This document shows positions 59,659 through 64,000 of a stretch of 64,000 nucleotides of DNA, piece after piece (position 1 is the first letter of the stretch; every line of letters begins with the position of its first letter). The translations under genes and the position numbers were made by a program. The DNA comes from Gp7-AA6 sp036001245. GTDB taxonomy: Bacteria; Acidobacteriota; Thermoanaerobaculia; UBA5066; Gp7-AA6. The stretch is from assembly GCA_036001245.1 (NCBI GenBank), contig DASYUL010000128.1, positions 1-64,000 of the forward strand, written 5' to 3'. Below the pieces are notes generated by a model that worked only from the letters and a program-made list of their open reading frames with translations, ran no database searches and was not told the DNA's origin.

Positions 59659-60206
59659 TCGATCAGGCCGAAGTTTCCATCCCGGCGTTTGTAGAGAACC
59701 GAGATCTTTTCGGTTGCGGAGTCGCGGAAGACGACGAACTCCTGCGTGGACGCGTCGATCTTGAGCGCGGCTTCCTCCGCGGTCATCGGCTTCAATGCGA
59801 GCTTGCTCGCCCGGACGATTCGCGGTTCCGCCGCGGGAGTGGAGAGCCGGGCGCGGCGAGCGGGGATCTCGAGCGCCGCTTCCGTCACGGGGGGCAGGAG
59901 CCGCGGCGAGGTGCGGTCCTTGCGATTGCGTCTCTTCTCCGAGTCCTTCTTCGCCTGGGCGTCGATCTTCTCGAACGCGAGCGCGACAGCGGCCCGGGGA
60001 TCGGCCGTGTACTCGTGGGCGTTCCAGCGCCGACGGCGGTGCGTGGCGATGATCTCCGCGCCGAATCCGTGTTTCTCGTGAGAGAGCACGACCTTCACCC
60101 GCGCGGGACCCCCGAGGTGACGCTCGAGACGTTGCGTCCGCTCGCGGGCGAGGTTCATGAGCGAAGGCGTCACTTCGACGTTGCGCCCGGTGCATTCGAC
60201 CGCCAT
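59652..60206 (-). CDS. hpf: Ribosome hibernation promoting factor, long form
   Basis: 184 residues from ATG 60206, preceded by AGGGAGGGA. The N-terminal HPF/YfiA domain (VECTGRNVEVTPSLMNLARE, EYTADPRAAVALAFEKID) is followed by a linker and the long-form C-terminal dimerisation domain (KPMTAEEAALKIDASTQEF, ISVLYKRRDGNFGLIE). Long HPF makes 100S ribosome dimers in stationary phase. In this cluster it lies between rpoN and ptsN as in many proteobacteria. Confidence 0.95.
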   Translation of the reverse strand: MAVECTGRNVEVTPSLMNLARERTQRLERHLGGPARVKVVLSHEKHGFGAEIIATHRRRRWNAHEYTADPRAAVALAFEKIDAQAKKDSEKRRNRKDRTSPRLLPPVTEAALEIPARRARLSTPAAEPRIVRASKLALKPMTAEEAALKIDASTQEFVVFRDSATEKISVLYKRRDGNFGLIEC

Positions 60207-60243
60207 CCAATCCCTCCCTGACAGAGGATTCCCGGACTTCGAG

Positions 60244-61722
60244 CTAGAAGCTTTGTTTTCGCTGCGAAGACGACGGGATCCGGAGCTCTTCGCGATATTT
60301 CGCGACGGTGCGCCGGGCGATCTGGATCCCTTCCGCGCGCAGCTTCTGCATGATCCGCGCGTCCGAGTGAGGCCGGCTCGCATCCTCATCCGAGACGATT
60401 TTCGCGATCTTGCTCTTGATCGAGAGTGACGACACCTCGCTGCCCTGCGTCGAGTCGATGCCGCTGTGGAAAAAGTACTTCATCGGGAACAGGCCGCGCG
60501 GCGTGTGGATGTACTTGTTCGACACGACGCGCGAGACGGTGGACTCGTGCATGCCGATGTCGTTCGCCACATCGCGCAGGACGAGAGGCCGCAGCTGCTC
60601 GATCCCGTGTTCGAGGAATCCGCGCTGGTGACGCACGATCGAGTCGGCGACCTTGTAGATCGTGCGCTGACGCTGGTCGAGGCTCTTGATCAGCCAGACC
60701 GCCGACCGCATCTTGTCGCGAAGGTACGTCGCCGCCTCTTCCCCGATCGCTCCGTTTCCGCCGCGCAGCATCCGCCGGTACGCGGCGGAGATGCGGAGCT
60801 TCGGCAGGCCGTCCTCGTTCAGCTGGATGACGTACTCGTCCCCGATCTTGCGCACCGCCACGTCCGGCTCGACGTAGATCGTGCGCTCGTCGGAGTACTT
60901 GCGCCCGGGTTTCGGCTCGAGGTTCTTGATGATCTCGACGACCGCCTGCAGCTGCGAGAGGCCGACGCCGAGCGTCCTTGAGAGCTGCGCGAACTGGCGG
61001 TTCAGGAACTCGCCCCAGTGCTGGCTGATGATCTTTTCGATCAGCGCGTTTTCGATCCCGAGCGCCCGGATCTGCATCATCAGGCAATCGGGCAGGTCCG
61101 ACGCGCCGACGCCCGGAGGGTCGAACGCACGGACAAGAGCGAGCGCCCTCTCCACCTCTCGATCGTCCTCGTAGCCCGCCGCCCGGATCTCTTCCCGCGA
61201 GACGCGCAGGTACCCGTCCTCGTCGATGTTGCCGATCAGGTACTGGGCGATCTCGCGTACCCGCGGCTCCGCACCGCAAAGGGCGAGCTGCCAGTTCAGG
61301 TACTCGTGCAGCCCCTGGGGTCGGGAGAGCGTGTTCTCGAGCGGAACCTGCTCGCTGTCTTCGTACTGGCGGGGGTTGTAGGCGCTGTCGAGGTAGTCCT
61401 CGAAGTACGAGTCGAAGTCGATCTCGTCGAAGGAGTCGCGCTCCTTCTCGGGCGGAGCCTCCGCGTCCACCGGGACGGCCGGGACGTCCGCGTCCGCCTG
61501 CTTCGCCGCGGCCGCGTCCGCTTCGGTTTCGGCCTCGGTCGGCTGCTCCGCGGACGCCGCCTCCTCCTCCTCTTCCAGGAGCGGGTTCTCGACGATCTCC
61601 TGCGTCAGGACGTCCTGGAGCTCGAGCTTGGACATCTGCAGGAGCTTGATCGCCTGCTGCAGCGACGGGGTCATCACCAGTCGCTGGGAAAGCCTGAGAT
61701 TGAGTTTCTGCTCGAGTGCCAT
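60244..61722 (-). CDS. rpoN: RNA polymerase sigma-54 factor
   Basis: 492 residues. Region I starts QKLNLRLSQRLVMTPSLQQAI and LLQMSKLELQDVL; an acidic linker (about residues 52-110) follows; the core-binding and DNA-binding domains are complete, with the RpoN box ARRTVAKYRE at 469-478. Sigma-54 transcribes at -24/-12 promoters with AAA+ activators. The gene follows lptB by 25 bp, as in the widespread lptB-rpoN-hpf-ptsN arrangement. Confidence 0.97.
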   Translation of the reverse strand: MALEQKLNLRLSQRLVMTPSLQQAIKLLQMSKLELQDVLTQEIVENPLLEEEEEAASAEQPTEAETEADAAAAKQADADVPAVPVDAEAPPEKERDSFDEIDFDSYFEDYLDSAYNPRQYEDSEQVPLENTLSRPQGLHEYLNWQLALCGAEPRVREIAQYLIGNIDEDGYLRVSREEIRAAGYEDDREVERALALVRAFDPPGVGASDLPDCLMMQIRALGIENALIEKIISQHWGEFLNRQFAQLSRTLGVGLSQLQAVVEIIKNLEPKPGRKYSDERTIYVEPDVAVRKIGDEYVIQLNEDGLPKLRISAAYRRMLRGGNGAIGEEAATYLRDKMRSAVWLIKSLDQRQRTIYKVADSIVRHQRGFLEHGIEQLRPLVLRDVANDIGMHESTVSRVVSNKYIHTPRGLFPMKYFFHSGIDSTQGSEVSSLSIKSKIAKIVSDEDASRPHSDARIMQKLRAEGIQIARRTVAKYREELRIPSSSQRKQSF

Positions 61723-61747
61723 CAGAGATGAAAACGCATGAAATCAG

Positions 61748-62647
61748 CTAACGAAGCTGAAAAGCCTCCCCGAGATAAATCCTTCTTACGACGGCGTCAT
61801 TCGACAAGGCAAGCGGCGTGCCAGCCCGCAAAATCTCGCCGGCGTTGATTATATAAGCGCGGTCGACGATGGACAAAGTCTCGCGGACGTTGTGGTCCGT
61901 GACCAGGACGCCGATGCCGGAAGAGGCCAGACGGCGCACGATCGTCTGAATGTCGAGAACCGCGATCGGGTCGATTCCGGCGAACGGCTCGTCGAGCAGG
62001 AGGAAGTAGGGAGAGACGACGAGACTCCGCGCGATCTCGACCCGGCGCCGCTCCCCTCCCGACAACGTATAGGCCCGGTGGTCGCGGATCGCGTCCAGCC
62101 CGAACTCGGCGAGGAGCTCGTCGGCCCGCTCGAGCTGTGCCGAGTGAGGCAGATCGAGCGTCTCCAGGATCGCGAGCAGGTTCTGCTCGACGGTCATCTT
62201 GCGGAAGACCGAAGGCTCCTGGGGCAGATAGGAGATACCGGCGCGCGCCCGGCGGTACATCGGGAGATCCGTCAGGTCGCGGTCTCCCAGGCGAACCGTT
62301 CCTTCGTCGGGCTCGACCAATCCCACGACGATCGAGAAGGTGGTCGTCTTCCCGGCACCGTTGGGTCCGAGGAGCCCGACGATCTCTCCCGGCGCGATGT
62401 CGATCGAGACGCCGCGAACGACCATGCGTCCGCCGTAGGACTTCGCGAGACCCTCCGCGATCAGCCGCGGGGGCTGCGGTTCACGAGCGGTGGCGGGATC
62501 AGCGCCCTCACCCTCTCCGGCCGCTCGCTTCGCGAGAACGCGACCTTCGGTCGCGGCCGGCACTTTCTCTTCTGCGAGGGGAGACCCCTCGCGCACCCCC
62601 GCTCCCGGGGGGAGAGGGAGCACCCTGTCGCCGCCTCGCGCTTTCAC
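61748..62647 (-). CDS. lptB: LPS export ABC transporter ATP-binding protein LptB
   Basis: Walker A GPNGAGKTTT, ABC signature LSGGERRRVEI, Walker B LLLDEPFAGIDPI and H-loop VTDHNVRET define LptB; the core from LIAEGLAKSYGGRMVVRGV has the normal length of about 240 residues. The longest reading starts at GTG 62647 and adds about 60 residues coded by a cluster of hairpins (62505-62618), which do not belong to the family. In-frame GTG codons at 62563 and elsewhere may be used, so the start is uncertain. It should drive LPS transport with the LptF-LptG fusion encoded at 45.6 kb. Confidence 0.9.
   Translation of the reverse strand: MKARGGDRVLPLPPGAGVREGSPLAEEKVPAATEGRVLAKRAAGEGEGADPATAREPQPPRLIAEGLAKSYGGRMVVRGVSIDIAPGEIVGLLGPNGAGKTTTFSIVVGLVEPDEGTVRLGDRDLTDLPMYRRARAGISYLPQEPSVFRKMTVEQNLLAILETLDLPHSAQLERADELLAEFGLDAIRDHRAYTLSGGERRRVEIARSLVVSPYFLLLDEPFAGIDPIAVLDIQTIVRRLASSGIGVLVTDHNVRETLSIVDRAYIINAGEILRAGTPLALSNDAVVRRIYLGEAFQLR
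62505..62618. repeat. Cluster of four hairpins inside the lptB 5' region
   Basis: CTCGC-TTC-GCGAG, CGCGACC-TTC-GGTCGCG, GCGAGGGG-AGA-CCCCTCGC and CCCC-GCTCCC-GGGG follow in succession and are bracketed by CCCTCTCC and GGAGAGGG. All except the last have three-base loops. This is repeat-like DNA at the start of lptB, translated only if the upstream GTG codons are used. Confidence 0.65.
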
Positions 62648-62672
62648 GGGTCAAGGATAGCGCTGCGGGGAC

Positions 62673-64000
62673 TCAGTCGGCTTTGGTCTTGTGGATGGTT
62701 TCGGTGCGGCCGCCTTCCGGCGCGGTCACCTCGACGTTCTTTCCGCGTCCGGTGATGGTCAGAGTCGAGCCGGCCACCCGATTGCCTTCGGCGTCGGTGA
62801 CCCGCGCCGGGTTGCCGTGGAGCACCGTCTTGCCCTCTCGAGGAAAGTCCTCGACGCGGTCCGCCGTGGCCGTGCGTCCGGTCGAGCGGTCCTCGAGGGT
62901 GACGCCGCCCGAGAACTCCACGCGATCGAGCTTTCGGTCCTTGCCGAAGAACGCCACGCCGCGCGCGCCCGTCGCGCGCCATGCGCCCCGTATGACCGTG
63001 ACGCCGTCCTCGAAGACCGCGGTCGACTCGCTCTCGCGATAGATCAGACGTCGCGCAGTGATGATGGCGGGCCCCTCGTCCTTCCCCTTCGCCGGCTGCG
63101 CTTTGCCCGAGACGGTCGCGGACGCGAGGACCGCCCGCACTCGGCCGACGGCGACGGCGCTCTTCTCCGCGTCGTTCAGCGTGATGTCGTCGCCGAACAG
63201 AGAGGAGGACTCCTGCCACAGGCTCGCTCCACCCGAGAGCGAGGCGAGGCGGGTCTCGCGGTCGAGGATGATCCGGTCGGCCTTCCCGTACGTGGGTCGC
63301 GAGGGATCCCCCAGGAGGGACGCCGCCTCCGCCGGCCGGTCCTTCTTCGGCACGAAGACCGCCCGCGCTCTTCCCTCGGCGCGAAGCGACTTGCGGTTCC
63401 GGTCGATCTCGATCCGGTCTGCGGAGACCTTCGAGCCCTCCTCCTCGACGGTCGCCGCCTTCTCGCCGCTTCCCGTCAGGAGCCAGACGCCGCGGTCCGG
63501 GAAGTCGACGACGCTCTCCGCTATACCCTTTCTCCCGTCCCCTTCGAGCAGAACGTCTCCCTCGAGCTCCAGCGTCTGAAAGTCGCCCGTCGGCGCGAAC
63601 GAGGCGCTCGCGCGCCGCGACCGAGCATTTGCGCGGTCGGAGCGCAGGCGCACTTCGCCGTTCGCGTGCGCCGAGGCGGGACGGCCGCCGGCAAAGTCGA
63701 GGTCGATCGAGCGCGCCGCGAGCGAGCGCTTCGGCTCGCTGACGGAGGCCGGCGATCCGGTCAGGCTGATCGAACGAACGTCGCCCGCGGCATCGAAGTA
63801 GAGGATTCCCTCGTTCGCGGAGTACGCGCGCTCCGCCGCCTCCGCGCCCGTAGCGGCGATGGTGCCGCGCACGGAGCCGTACGCCCGGGCCCACTCGGAC
63901 CGGTTTCCCTCGGGCGAGAACTTCAGCAGCAGGCGGTCGCAGGCGATCCGATCGCCCTTCGCGGACGAGGCGGCCACGTTGCCGCGGAGCTCCACGATCC
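62673..64000 (-). CDS. LptA/LptC-like OstA-family protein, 5' end outside window
   Basis: At least 442 residues; the frame is open to the window end, so the true start and N-terminus are beyond 64000. The visible sequence is rich in OstA/LptA-type beta-jellyroll repeats (ITARRLIYRESESTAVFEDGV, SGGVTLEDRSTGRTATADRV, GKTVLHGNPARVTDAEGNRV), ending TLTITGRGKNVEVTAPEGG. The length suggests a fused or repeated LptA-like bridge. It is upstream of lptB on the same strand, the expected place for lptC/lptA genes. Confidence 0.82.
   Translation of the reverse strand, partial: IVELRGNVAASSAKGDRIACDRLLLKFSPEGNRSEWARAYGSVRGTIAATGAEAAERAYSANEGILYFDAAGDVRSISLTGSPASVSEPKRSLAARSIDLDFAGGRPASAHANGEVRLRSDRANARSRRASASFAPTGDFQTLELEGDVLLEGDGRKGIAESVVDFPDRGVWLLTGSGEKAATVEEEGSKVSADRIEIDRNRKSLRAEGRARAVFVPKKDRPAEAASLLGDPSRPTYGKADRIILDRETRLASLSGGASLWQESSSLFGDDITLNDAEKSAVAVGRVRAVLASATVSGKAQPAKGKDEGPAIITARRLIYRESESTAVFEDGVTVIRGAWRATGARGVAFFGKDRKLDRVEFSGGVTLEDRSTGRTATADRVEDFPREGKTVLHGNPARVTDAEGNRVAGSTLTITGRGKNVEVTAPEGGRTETIHKTKAD

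Overview
The window is GC-rich chromosomal DNA (estimated from the text at two thirds G+C or more) from a Gram-negative (diderm) bacterium, probably an uncultured soil-type lineage. The diderm call rests on the LPS-export genes (LptB, a fused LptF-LptG, a LptA/OstA-like protein), Lnt, an outer-membrane-like small barrel protein and RpoN with a nitrogen-type PTS. The mix of a PEGA-domain Ser/Thr kinase, DUF1684, an M28 peptidase with PA domain, HprK together with RpoN, and very short overlaps between genes resembles Acidobacteriota; that assignment is inference. Coding density is very high. Many genes start on an overlapping stop codon (GTGA, ATGA, TTGA). No rRNA, tRNA, CRISPR array or intact transposase was seen.

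Layout. 1-9.9 kb: a GNAT-like protein, a PAP2 phosphatase, the NfeD/slipin pair, SPOR protein, lipA, lnt, prfB (with its programmed frameshift) and a Nudix CoA pyrophosphatase, then DUF1684. 9.9-15.2 kb: TPR protein and Ser/Thr kinase on the minus strand, then a lipoprotein and a serine hydrolase. 15.2-21.5 kb: thiolase, 3-hydroxyacyl-CoA dehydrogenase, enoyl-CoA hydratase, a DRE-TIM acyltransferase/lyase, a Xer recombinase and a lytic transglycosylase. 21.5-30.1 kb: ABC-2 exporter, cyclase-family hydrolase, ParB-like protein, threonine-dehydratase-like enzyme, M28 peptidase and a SpoIIE-type phosphatase. 30.1-44.7 kb: guaA, PLP decarboxylase, aminotransferase and APC permease, dnaE, CCA/poly(A) polymerase family, rsmD, metK-ahcY. 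45-52.4 kb: barrel protein, LptF-LptG fusion, a short accessory run of small detoxification-like enzymes, parB-parA, bifunctional nuclease. 52.4-64 kb: miaB, a coiled-coil protein, cupin, and the classic cluster ptsI-ptsH-EIIA(Man)-rapZ-hprK-ptsN-hpf-rpoN-lptB-lptA-like, all on the minus strand.

The most striking observation is at 48115-48792. An organomercurial-lyase (MerB) family gene is interrupted by one in-frame TGA exactly where the family has its second catalytic cysteine. A hairpin with a GGUC-containing six-base loop follows 18 nt downstream of the TGA, closely matching the position and loop of the E. coli fdhF SECIS element. The simplest reading is a selenocysteine-containing MerB-like enzyme with a Cys86-Asp89-Sec147 active site.

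A second theme is small repetitive DNA. There are five clear tracts of degenerate 7-bp tandem repeats at gene edges, GGGGTCAG/CTGACCCC palindromes of the kind often linked to REP/RAYT transposition, a 46-bp palindromic unit repeated three times between lnt and prfB, an in-frame palindrome inside lnt, a GTCATTCC...GGGATGAC element joining lipA to lnt, and tandem 45-bp stem-loop cassettes whose stems covary. Several of these supply start codons, stop codons or protein tails of neighbouring housekeeping genes.
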